64,000 nt of DNA from Trinickia diaoshuihuensis (GTDB taxonomy: Bacteria; Pseudomonadota; Gammaproteobacteria; Burkholderiales; Burkholderiaceae), in NCBI RefSeq assembly GCF_003390925.1, contig NZ_QUBS01000025.1, positions 1-64,000 on the forward strand, given 5' to 3'. Made by a program: the position numbers and the translations under genes. Below the pieces are notes generated by a model. It ran no database searches. It worked only from the letters and a program-made list of their open reading frames with translations, and was not told the origin of the DNA. This document shows positions 1-6,910 of this stretch, one piece after another (positions within the stretch are counted from its first letter, which is position 1; the number at the start of each line of letters is the position of its first letter).

Positions 1-118
1 GCGCCATCTTGGCCGCGTAGGCTGTGATCGCGCCGACGACTTGCAGCGGTTTTTCGTTCGCGACGGCCGCGCGGAACGCCGCGCCGGCACGCAGGGGTTG
101 CTGATGACCTGTTTCCAC
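1..118 (-). CDS. prpB: 2-methylisocitrate lyase PrpB, N-terminal part (runs off the window)
   Basis: Only the first 39 codons are present. The translation VETGHQQPLRAGAAFRAAVA, continuing with LQVVGAITAYAAKMA, matches the start of PrpB, which cleaves 2-methylisocitrate to pyruvate and succinate in the methylcitrate cycle of propionate breakdown in the cytoplasm. The start is GTG, with a GGAG ribosome-binding site five bases upstream. The gene is divergent from prpR, the standard arrangement for propionate loci, and a sigma-54 promoter lies about 30-45 bases upstream. The catalytic part is outside the window. Confidence 0.85.
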   Translation of the reverse strand, partial: METGHQQPLRAGAAFRAAVANEKPLQVVGAITAYAAKMA

Positions 119-146
119 GTTTGCTCCAAGAAAGGTGCTCCGTTTA

Positions 147-162
147 AGCAAGGGGCGGACCA
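147..162 (-). promoter_or_regulatory. sigma-54 (-24/-12) promoter of prpB
   Basis: Read on the minus strand, the site is TGGTCCG-CCCC-TTGCT. It has the invariant GG and GC dinucleotides ten bases apart and is close to the TGGCACG-N4-TTGCW consensus. It points toward prpB and lies about 30 bases from its GTG start. PrpR next door is a sigma-54 activator, so site and activator fit together. Confidence 0.85.
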
Positions 163-228
163 GGATGTGAATGGCGCCCTAAGTCTTTGATTTCTATAAG
201 AGCCGCTCGGTATGCTGCACTCGCTACG

Positions 229-283
229 TTTCTAAAATGAAATCGCCTGTTTCATTATGGAAATGAGCGTCGCATAATGCGAC
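229..283. promoter_or_regulatory. cluster of inverted repeats upstream of prpB, candidate PrpR sites
   Basis: Three palindromes sit side by side: TTTC-N6-GAAA at 229-242, TTTC-N6-GAAA at 250-263, and GTCGCAT-A-ATGCGAC at 269-283. They lie 70-140 bases upstream of the sigma-54 promoter, the expected place for an enhancer-binding activator. Assignment to PrpR is inferred from position. Confidence 0.55.
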
Positions 284-322
284 GATGCGCGCCTGCGCGG
301 TTCCAACGACGGAGTGTGCTCA

Positions 323-2341
323 GTGAGCCGTCTACCTTCCGATCATTCATTCGAGGTGTCGCCGCATCCGCGGATCTGGGCTTTCGGTATCAGCCGATTG
401 CGCGATCTGCTGTTCGAGATCGCGGGCGAATACGATACGCGCGCCGACCTCCGTGTCATTTCGCGCGCCTACGACGATGCTGTGCGCGAAGTGGAATCGG
501 CGGGCGCGCGGCGTCCCGATGTCATTCTCGCGGGCGGTTCGAACGCGGCATACCTCAAGACGCGGCTCGTCGTGCCCGTCGTCCAGATCGCGCCGACCGG
601 CTTCGACGTCATGCAGTCGCTCGCGCGTGCCCGGCGTCAAGGCGAGCGGCAGGTTGCGCTCGTTACGCCCGGCGAGACGCCGCAGGAAGTGCGCGATTTC
701 GTGACGGCGTACGGGCTCGATGTCGTGTTCGCGTCGTATCGCTCGGCCGAAGACGCCGAGGTTTGCGTGCATGCGCTGCGCGAGCGCGGCGTGGGGGCGA
801 TCGTCGGGCCGGGGCTCATCGCCGATTTGGCGGCCGCGGCGGGCATCGATGCGGTGTTCCTCTATTCGCATGCCTCGATACGGCGCGGCTTCGAGACGGC
901 GCTGGAATTGGCGGAAGCCACCCGCGTCGAAGTCAAACGTCGTCTGCATATCGACAATTTGCTCCAGCATCTGCGGGACGGCGTGGTCGCGCTCGATGCG
1001 AACGGTCGCGTCGAGGCGATCAATCGCCGGCTCGCGCAAGCGCTCGATATCGACGCTGCGCGCGCGGTCGGCCGAGCGCTTGCGGAGATTGCGCCGGATC
1101 TATCGCGCGCGTTGCCCGATACCGACGGCGACGTGCTCGCCTCGATTCGCGGCGTCAGTTATCTCGTGCATCGCGGGCCGCTCGTGGGCGATGGCGGCGA
1201 AGACGGCGTGGTCCTGACGTTCCAGGAGTCGCGCGCGGTCGAGCGGCTGGACCGCACGTTGCGATCGAAGCAACTCACGCATCAATTCTCGGCCCGCTAC
1301 CGGCTCGACGATTTGATCGGCGAAAGCGCGTCGATGCAGCGCGTGAAGACGCTTGTGAAGCGTTACGCGAAATCGGACGCCACAGTGCTCGTGCTCGGCG
1401 AGAGCGGTACCGGCAAGGAAATGGTCGCGCAAAGCATCCACCGGCTCAGCGCGCGGCGCGAGTTTCCCTTCGTCGCCATCAACTGCGGCGCCTTTCCCGA
1501 GGCGCTGCTCGAAAGCGAGTTGTTCGGGTACGAGGAGGGGGCCTTTACGGGGGCGCGTAAAGGCGGCAAAGCCGGGCTGATCGAGGCGGCGCACCGCGGC
1601 ACGCTGTTTCTCGACGAGATCGGCGAAATGCCGCTGCCGCTGCAAAGCCGCTTATTGCGCGTGCTGCAGGAGCGCGAGGTCGTGCGGCTCGGTTCGACCG
1701 AGCCGACGCGCGTGGATATTCGTGTGATCGCCGCGACGCACGGCGCGCTGACCGAGCGCATCGCGGGCGGGTCGTTTCGCGCGGACCTCTATTACCGCTT
1801 GAATATCTTGAGTGTGGCATTGCCGCCGCTGCGCGAGCGGACCGACGACATGATGCCGCTCGCCGAGGCGCTGTTGTCGCAGGCCGCGCGCCGCGAGCCT
1901 CGCCTCGCGGCGCGCGTTCGCCGTGACGAGGCGCTCTCGCACGTGCTCTCGGGCGTACGAGAGGCGTTGTGCCGCTCGCACGTGCTCTCGGGCGTACGAG
2001 AGGCGTTGTGCCGCTATGCGTGGCCCGGCAATGTGCGCGAGTTGCAAAACGTCATCGAACGGATTGCCGTCGAGCTTGCCGATGTCGAGACCGCGAACGG
2101 GAGTATTGCGCCGCTCGACGTCGAGACGATGCGCACCATTGCGCCGGAACTGTTCGTCGGCGCGGGGGACGTGCGAGACAGCGCCAAGGCCGCGAAGACG
2201 CTGCGCGAGCGCAGCCGTCGCGTCGAGGCCGATCAGATTCGCGCAGCGCTCGCGGCTTGCAATGGAGATCGCGACGAAACGTGCCGGACGTTGGGAATCA
2301 GTAAGACGACTTTGTGGCGCAAGCTCAATGCGGTGCGTTGA
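323..2341 (+). CDS. prpR: propionate catabolism sigma-54 activator PrpR, with internal tandem duplication
   Basis: A PrpR-type sensory domain (about residues 10-190) is followed by a linker/PAS-like stretch, a sigma-54 AAA+ domain and a Fis-type helix-turn-helix ([20 protein letters not shown]). Walker A (GESGTGKE) begins near residue 359, the sigma-54 contact loop GAFTGA is at residues 406-411, and the Walker B region FLDEIGEM is intact. It should sense 2-methylcitrate and switch on prpB and its operon through the sigma-54 promoter. I chose the GTG at 323 because a GGAG lies eight bases upstream; a GTG at 314 is in frame but overlaps that site. Residues 539-551 ([13 protein letters not shown]) are repeated exactly at 552-564, just before the WPGNVREL sensor-2 motif, which may impair ATPase function. 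Confidence 0.9.
   Translation: MSRLPSDHSFEVSPHPRIWAFGISRLRDLLFEIAGEYDTRADLRVISRAYDDAVREVESAGARRPDVILAGGSNAAYLKTRLVVPVVQIAPTGFDVMQSLARARRQGERQVALVTPGETPQEVRDFVTAYGLDVVFASYRSAEDAEVCVHALRERGVGAIVGPGLIADLAAAAGIDAVFLYSHASIRRGFETALELAEATRVEVKRRLHIDNLLQHLRDGVVALDANGRVEAINRRLAQALDIDAARAVGRALAEIAPDLSRALPDTDGDVLASIRGVSYLVHRGPLVGDGGEDGVVLTFQESRAVERLDRTLRSKQLTHQFSARYRLDDLIGESASMQRVKTLVKRYAKSDATVLVLGESGTGKEMVAQSIHRLSARREFPFVAINCGAFPEALLESELFGYEEGAFTGARKGGKAGLIEAAHRGTLFLDEIGEMPLPLQSRLLRVLQEREVVRLGSTEPTRVDIRVIAATHGALTERIAGGSFRADLYYRLNILSVALPPLRERTDDMMPLAEALLSQAARREPRLAARVRRDEALSHVLSGVREALCRSHVLSGVREALCRYAWPGNVRELQNVIERIAVELADVETANGSIAPLDVETMRTIAPELFVGAGDVRDSAKAAKTLRERSRRVEADQIRAALAACNGDRDETCRTLGISKTTLWRKLNAVR
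1937..2014 (+). repeat. perfect 39-bp tandem duplication inside prpR
   Basis: Two identical head-to-tail 39-bp units (1937-1975 and 1976-2014) add exactly 13 codons in frame. The absence of any difference suggests a very recent duplication, a slippage hotspot or an assembly error. Confidence 0.95.
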
Positions 2342-2381
2342 ACTTCGCGCCGCTGCATCCGCTTATGTCGAGTACGAACGA

Positions 2382-2651
2382 TTACGCGCTGAGGTCGCCG
2401 GTCTTGAGCGAAATGCGTTGCCCCGCATTCTCGGTATTCATCGGCGCAACAGCGCCGGCGATGCGCTGCCGGCCGAGTTCGAACGCGAGCGTAAGCTGAC
2501 GCTCGCTGGAATCGAGCGCACCGAGTTCGCGCTGGGCAACATCGGCGGGCAGTTTGAATGCCTTGTACCCCCATCCGAATTCGTAGGCGGCAAACCAGAG
2601 TGCTTCGCCATGAACCATGGGGCGGGTCAGCTTGACGGCGGGGGTGGACAT
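2382..2651 (-). CDS. small conserved-looking protein of unknown function (89 aa)
   Basis: I do not recognise a family. The start is ATG at 2651, with AGGAG five bases upstream, which is much better than the longer readings that extend into upstream sequence. The product is a soluble-looking 89-residue protein beginning MSTPAVKLTRPMVHGEALWF, with an aromatic cluster (WFAAYEFGWGYKAF) and no signal peptide or membrane segment. It ends 40 bases from the convergent prpR stop and appears monocistronic. Codon use is normal for the window. Confidence 0.65.
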   Translation of the reverse strand: MSTPAVKLTRPMVHGEALWFAAYEFGWGYKAFKLPADVAQRELGALDSSERQLTLAFELGRQRIAGAVAPMNTENAGQRISLKTGDLSA

Positions 2652-2889
2652 CGCAGCTCCTAATGCTGATGAAACCGAAAGCAATACTACTAATTCTGAC
2701 AGTATGCGAGCGAATTGGGTGACTAAAATCGTTTTCATCGATTGAGACCGGTGCTCTATTGACAGACTGTTTTCTTCGCAAAGTGGCTGCGAAGGCCGTC
2801 CTGGCGAGGTCTGGACCCGGTTTCGGCCGACGGAGGGACGGTCTGGGTTAGCATCCTCGGGTTCCTGCTCCTTGCTCCTTGCCCCTTGC

Positions 2890-3207
2890 ATGAAGACATT
2901 ATTCCTGTACGTCGCCACGGCTATCGCCGAAATCGCCGGGTGTTATCTACCGTATCTATGGCTCAAGGAAGGCAAAAGCGCGTGGCTCCTGTTGCCTGCG
3001 GCACTTTGTCTCGCGCTGTTCGCCTGGCTTTTATCGCTGCACCCGGCGGCGGCCGGGCGTGTCTATGCGGCTTATGGCGGCGTCTATGTGTCGGTCGCGC
3101 TCGTGTGGCTTTGGTGGGTCGAAGGCATCGCGCCGACGCGGTGGGACTGCGCCGGCGTCGCGCTTGCCCTGTTCGGGATGGCGTTGATCGCTTTTCAGCC
3201 GCGCTGA
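2890..3207 (+). CDS. UPF0060 (YnfA-family) membrane protein
   Basis: A 105-residue protein with four predicted membrane helices and the family pattern [16 protein letters not shown] near the start and AYGGVYV in the middle, ending [11 protein letters not shown]. Its length matches the YnfA/UPF0060 family, small inner-membrane proteins related in fold to small multidrug resistance transporters; the physiological role is not established. The ATG at 2890 was chosen because it gives the canonical start [17 protein letters not shown]. No clear Shine-Dalgarno precedes it; the upstream sequence is a C/T-rich repeat of CTTGCTCCTTGC. Confidence 0.88.
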   Translation: MKTLFLYVATAIAEIAGCYLPYLWLKEGKSAWLLLPAALCLALFAWLLSLHPAAAGRVYAAYGGVYVSVALVWLWWVEGIAPTRWDCAGVALALFGMALIAFQPR

Positions 3208-3378
3208 AGGCCGTGGCCGTGGCGCTTTCGCACATGAAAGCCGGTGTCGGCTCGGCGAAATACTCGATTTTCATGCATCATCGCGACGCGCGTCGAAGCT
3301 CGGACGTCGCACCGAACGATCCCAACCATCCCGGCGCGCGAATACGGCCGGACATAAGCCGGAAAAAGGACACCCACC

Positions 3379-3822
3379 ATGCTTTATCTTTGGCTCAAAG
3401 CGTTGCACGTCGCTGCGGTTTTAGCACTGCTGGCCGGGTTGACTCCGATGGCGCTCGCGGTCGCCATTTTGTCCAAGCAACGAGGCGCGGCTAACGGGCA
3501 GGGGCAAGAACATGCCGGGTTCATCGAAGCGGCGCGCAATTGGGATCGGTATGTGGCTTCGCCGGCGTTGTGGCTCGTGTGGGGACTCGGCATCGCGCTG
3601 GCTTGGACCGGAGGATGGTTCAGCGCGCCTTGGCTCATGATCAAGCTGTTCTTCGTACTCGTCCTGTCAGCGCTCCACGGGATGATGTCGGCGATGCTTA
3701 GGCGAGCCACCACAGGGAGTGCGCGCGCGGTGCCCGGTTTCACTCGGCATTTTCCGGCCGTGATCGTCGTCAGTGCGATCGCGATCGCCGTATTGGTCGT
3801 CGTCAAGCCGTTTGCGGTCTAA
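3379..3822 (+). CDS. CopD/HemJ-like four-helix membrane protein
   Basis: A 147-residue protein with four hydrophobic segments (about residues 8-28, 59-78, 84-104 and 126-143). The N-terminus LYLWLKALHVAAVLALLAG, with a membrane-embedded histidine, is typical of the CopD/HemJ superfamily. HemJ members oxidise protoporphyrinogen IX; CopD-like members are tied to copper uptake. This one cannot be assigned to either from sequence alone. An AGGAC lies about nine bases before the ATG. It stands alone between two short intergenic gaps. Confidence 0.7.
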   Translation: MLYLWLKALHVAAVLALLAGLTPMALAVAILSKQRGAANGQGQEHAGFIEAARNWDRYVASPALWLVWGLGIALAWTGGWFSAPWLMIKLFFVLVLSALHGMMSAMLRRATTGSARAVPGFTRHFPAVIVVSAIAIAVLVVVKPFAV

Positions 3823-3972
3823 CGTGCAAAGCGTTAGACAAATCGCGGAATCCCGCTTTCTGGTCGCGGCTCGGTTCAGTGTGTGCATCGACGCCGATTG
3901 GCATCGTTTCTACTAGCTTGAATTCGCATTTCGTGCCCCAATGTTTGCGCGGCCGAACATAGAGGAGGCACG

Positions 3973-4212
3973 ATGAAATCGATCAGTAAGAAGGTTTTTC
4001 TGTTGTCCGCGCTGCTCGCGTTGACGGCAACGGGCACCGCGCACGCCGCCGGCTGCATCAAAGGCGCTGTCGTCGGGGGCGTGGCAGGTCACTACGCGGG
4101 GCATCATGCGGTTGCCGGGGCGGTAGGCGGATGCATCGTCGGACATCATCTGGCGAAGAAGCACGCGCAAGAGAAGAGAGAAGCGGAGCTCAAGGCCGCG
4201 CCGGCGCAGTGA
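3973..4212 (+). CDS. small exported glycine-zipper-like protein
   Basis: A 79-residue protein with a clear Sec signal peptide (MKSISKKVFLLSALLALTAT, likely cleaved after AHA). After it comes a glycine/alanine/histidine-rich stretch (GAVVGGVAGHYAGHHAVAG) and a charged tail (KKHAQEKREAELKAA). The GxxxG spacing suggests a glycine-zipper segment that could insert in or pack against the membrane. GAGGAGG precedes the ATG at good distance. The function is unknown; the two cysteines (residues about 28 and 54) could form a disulfide in the periplasm. Confidence 0.7.
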   Translation: MKSISKKVFLLSALLALTATGTAHAAGCIKGAVVGGVAGHYAGHHAVAGAVGGCIVGHHLAKKHAQEKREAELKAAPAQ

Positions 4213-4224
4213 GCATGAATTAAA

Positions 4225-4262
4225 GCAGGCGGCGCTCCGAGCGCATGGCGCTCGCCGCCTGC
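4225..4262. terminator. hairpin between convergent genes, probable bidirectional terminator
   Basis: A perfect 10-bp outer stem (GCAGGCGGCG/CGCCGCCTGC) encloses a second GAGCGC/GCGCTC stem. It lies between the stop codons of the exported protein (plus) and the glutathione transferase (minus). There is no strong T tract. Confidence 0.6.
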
Positions 4263-4281
4263 TAACGCTTCGCTACCTCGG

Positions 4282-4986
4282 TCAGTTGCGGCTCGGGATG
4301 TCGAGCCCGCGCACCACGGCGGGTCGAGCGAGAAAGACGTCGAGCGCCCGCTGTACATGGGGGAAGTCGGCGAAGCCGACGAGCTCCCCGGCCTCATAGA
4401 AGCCGATCAAATTGCGCACCCACGGGAACGTGGCGATGTCGGCGATCGAATACTGCTCGCCCATGATCCACTGCCGCTCGCGCAGGCGATCATTCAATAC
4501 GCCGAGCAGTCGCCGCGCTTCGGCGACGTAGCGATCGCGAGGGCGTTTGTCTTCGTAGTCCTTGCCGGCGAACTTATTGAAGAACCCCACCTGGCCGAAC
4601 ATCGGGCCGATGCCGCCCATTTGGAACATCAGCCACTGAATGGTTTCGTAGCGGCCCGCTTCGTCCGCGGCAATGAATTTGCCGCTTTTGTCGGCCAGGT
4701 AAATCAGAATGGCACCCGATTCGAACAGGGCGAGCGGTTTGCCGCCGGGGCCGTTCGGGTCGATGATCGCCGGGATTTTATTGTTCGGATTCAACGAGCG
4801 AAATTCCGGCGACATCTGATCGTTCGTATCGAAACGGACGAGATGCGGTTCATAGGCGAGTCCGGTTTCCTCGAGCATGATCGACACCTTGACGCCATTG
4901 GGCGTGGGCAGCGAATAGAGCTGGATCCGGTCGGGATGCTGTGCCGGCCATTTGCGTGTGATGGGGAAAGCGGAGAGAGCGTCCAT
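4282..4986 (-). CDS. glutathione S-transferase family protein (YghU/YfcG, Ure2-like)
   Basis: A 234-residue protein with an N-terminal thioredoxin-fold half (IQLYSLPTPNGVKVSIMLEE, later NPNNKIPAIIDPNG and LFESGAILIYLADK) and a helical C-terminal half (WIMGEQYSIADIATFPWV). The TPNGxKV element and ESGAI glutathione-binding motif place it in the nu-class/Ure2-like group, whose E. coli members YfcG and YghU act as glutathione-dependent disulfide reductases and peroxidases. It should be cytoplasmic. AAGGAC lies upstream of the ATG. It ends next to a shared hairpin and is not clearly part of an operon. Confidence 0.88.
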   Translation of the reverse strand: MDALSAFPITRKWPAQHPDRIQLYSLPTPNGVKVSIMLEETGLAYEPHLVRFDTNDQMSPEFRSLNPNNKIPAIIDPNGPGGKPLALFESGAILIYLADKSGKFIAADEAGRYETIQWLMFQMGGIGPMFGQVGFFNKFAGKDYEDKRPRDRYVAEARRLLGVLNDRLRERQWIMGEQYSIADIATFPWVRNLIGFYEAGELVGFADFPHVQRALDVFLARPAVVRGLDIPSRN

Positions 4987-5079
4987 GCCTTGTCCTTTAG
5001 AGTGGGGCGATGCGCGACCCGACTTGGATCGTTGCAGCGCCTATCGCGATCGTCGATGTGCGGCCCAGCGAGATTCTAA

Positions 5080-5105
5080 CCGCCGGTCGCGAAGCGTGCC
5101 GGCGG
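5080..5105 (-). terminator. GC-rich hairpin just after tonB
   Basis: The stem CCGCCGG/CCGGCGG with a 12-base loop lies four bases beyond the tonB stop. On the minus strand it is followed by TTAGAATCT. It is a plausible end of the receptor-exbBD-tonB transcript, though the T run is weak. Confidence 0.4.
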
Positions 5106-5109
5106 GGGA

Positions 5110-5859
5110 TTACTGCACGTCGAAGTGCACGCGGACTTGTCGTTGGCTCTGAACCGGGTGGCCGTTTTCTGTCGCCGGGGTAAAACGCCATTTGCGCAAC
5201 GCGTCGAGCAATATCGCATTCAAGCGCGGATAGGACGTTGGTTTGATGAGTTCGACGTCGAACGTTGCGTCGGCGTGGATGACGAAGCGCGCCAATGCAA
5301 CGGCTTGATACGCTTGTTCTCGCAAATCGTCCGGCAGCGTGGGCAAAGGTTGCGACAGTAACTGAGCGGCTTGCGTGGAGGCTTCGGCGTGCGCGTTGCC
5401 GGAAGACGCTGGATGGCTGTGCGGCTCATTCAACGGGTTATTTCGCGCGACGGCCGCACCTGCGGATTCGGCGAGGTGCTCCGGTGCGGGCTGCTCGTCC
5501 CGCCGCGCCGTGGGCGGGATCTCGTGCGAGGCGACAGCGGGTCGGAGCGGCAAAGACGTCGAGCCGCCTCTCGCATGCCGCGGATGGGTGGGCGCGGTCA
5601 TCGGTTGCGGCTGCGTAAGGACACGCGGATGCGACGGCTGCGACGGGGATGCGATCTGAGCGGATGCAGCCGAAAGCGTCGGAGGCAGTTCGACCAACTG
5701 CATCTCGATGGGCGGCGGCGACCTGTCTTTCGATGAGATCAGTTTGCCGAGATAGGACAGCGACAAAAGCCACAGCGCGGCTGCGAGCGTCACTGAGATC
5801 AGCCGCCGCATGAGCCGCCCGTTTGTGCTTTGGAGGACACGCGACGGCCGATTACTCAC
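5110..5859 (-). CDS. TonB-family energy transducer
   Basis: The N-terminal membrane anchor (LISVTLAAALWLLSLSYLG) is followed by a proline-, serine- and histidine-rich periplasmic spacer and a C-terminal TonB domain (AYQAVALARFVIHADATFDV, PRLNAILLDALRKWRFTPA). It should carry energy from ExbB/ExbD to the receptor encoded at the head of this operon. The GTG at 5859 overlaps the exbD stop by eight bases, suggesting translational coupling; an internal ATG at 5811 (MRRLISVTL) is an alternative start and would still keep the anchor. Neither has a strong ribosome-binding site. Confidence 0.82.
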   Translation of the reverse strand: MSNRPSRVLQSTNGRLMRRLISVTLAAALWLLSLSYLGKLISSKDRSPPPIEMQLVELPPTLSAASAQIASPSQPSHPRVLTQPQPMTAPTHPRHARGGSTSLPLRPAVASHEIPPTARRDEQPAPEHLAESAGAAVARNNPLNEPHSHPASSGNAHAEASTQAAQLLSQPLPTLPDDLREQAYQAVALARFVIHADATFDVELIKPTSYPRLNAILLDALRKWRFTPATENGHPVQSQRQVRVHFDVQ

Positions 5860-6250
5860 GGTGCACGGCGACGAAAAAATGCTCGGCGCCGCCTTTGCGC
5901 GCCGCGAGCATGGCCTGCACCACCACCCCGTGCGAGGCCTGTGCGTCGGCCGCCATCATGACTCCATGATCGGGCGGCAACAGGCGAGAGACGACGGATG
6001 CGACCTGATCGAGCGTGACTCGTTGCCGGTCGATATACACGGCATTCGCTCGGTCGATCGACAGCGTGACCGGCCGATCGTTCGGCATTTGCCGCGCCCG
6101 CCCTTGGGGTAGGTCGAGCGGAACACCGTCGATTCGCTGCATCGACAGCGATGCGAGCATGAAGGTCGCCAACAAAAAGAACATGACGTCGATCATCGGA
6201 ATGATCTCGATGCGCCCTCGGTTGGACTTGCGCGCCCTCCGAAATTTCAT
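5852..6250 (-). CDS. exbD: ExbD/TolR-type biopolymer transport protein
   Basis: A 132-residue protein with one N-terminal membrane helix containing the essential aspartate (IIPMIDVMFFLLATFMLAS) and a periplasmic domain ending GGAEHFFVAVHRE. It forms the proton-driven motor with ExbB and energises TonB. The ATG at 6250 overlaps the exbB stop (ATGA) and has GGAGG seven bases upstream. A much longer open frame upstream is only an overlapping reading of exbB. Confidence 0.92.
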   Translation of the reverse strand: MKFRRARKSNRGRIEIIPMIDVMFFLLATFMLASLSMQRIDGVPLDLPQGRARQMPNDRPVTLSIDRANAVYIDRQRVTLDQVASVVSRLLPPDHGVMMAADAQASHGVVVQAMLAARKGGAEHFFVAVHRE

Positions 6251-6885
6251 GCGGCTACCTCCGCATCGCGTTGCTCGCGCACCAAACGCAGTTGCGCTAG
6301 CGCTGCGTTGGCGAATGCTTCGAGTTCGTCCATCAAGCGATCGACGCGGCGAGAAAAGTAATTGAAAGCAAACAGCGCGGCCAACGCGATCACGAGGCCG
6401 ATCGCCGTCGCAATCAGCGCCTGCGCGACGCCGCCCGAGACGCCGGTGGGATCGACGAGACCGTCGGCGCCGATCAGTCGGAACGAGCGCATCATGCCGA
6501 CGATCGTGCCGAGCAGCCCCAGGAGCGGCGCCGCCGTGACGATCGTTTCCAGCAGCCACAACCCTTGGTTCATCTCACGTTCGGTACCGGAAGCGGCGGC
6601 TTCGATACTGGCCTCGATGTGCCACAACGGCGCATGCGATGCCAACAGCGGCCGCGCGATGTGCGCGTATGCATGCTTTGCCGGCAATGCCTCGATGAGA
6701 TCTCGAGGCGCTGCCTCGCCGTTTTTCAGCGCGGCCTTGGCCACGGCGGATAAACGGGCAAAGCGCCACAAGACGTAGGTTCGGTCGATCGCGATTGCCA
6801 GCGCCGCCACGGCCAATGCCGAGAGCGGATAAACGACCCAGCCTCCGAGCCGGACTGCATCGATGAAACCTGCCCATGCGTTCAT
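6247..6885 (-). CDS. exbB: ExbB/MotA/TolQ-family proton channel
   Basis: A 212-residue protein with three membrane segments. The first is near residues 15-35; the other two carry the family signature (LLETIVTAAPLLGLLGTIVG and GGVAQALIATAIGLVIALAA), including the conserved proline/glycine hinge and threonines. It is the stator-like partner of ExbD. The start is ATG at 6885 (MNAWAGFIDAV), with AGGGGA about nine bases upstream. The gene starts 25 bases after the receptor stop, so receptor, exbB, exbD and tonB read as one operon. Confidence 0.92.
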   Translation of the reverse strand: MNAWAGFIDAVRLGGWVVYPLSALAVAALAIAIDRTYVLWRFARLSAVAKAALKNGEAAPRDLIEALPAKHAYAHIARPLLASHAPLWHIEASIEAAASGTEREMNQGLWLLETIVTAAPLLGLLGTIVGMMRSFRLIGADGLVDPTGVSGGVAQALIATAIGLVIALAALFAFNYFSRRVDRLMDELEAFANAALAQLRLVREQRDAEVAA

Positions 6886-6910
6886 AGCGCATATTCCCCT
6901 GGTCGCTCGT

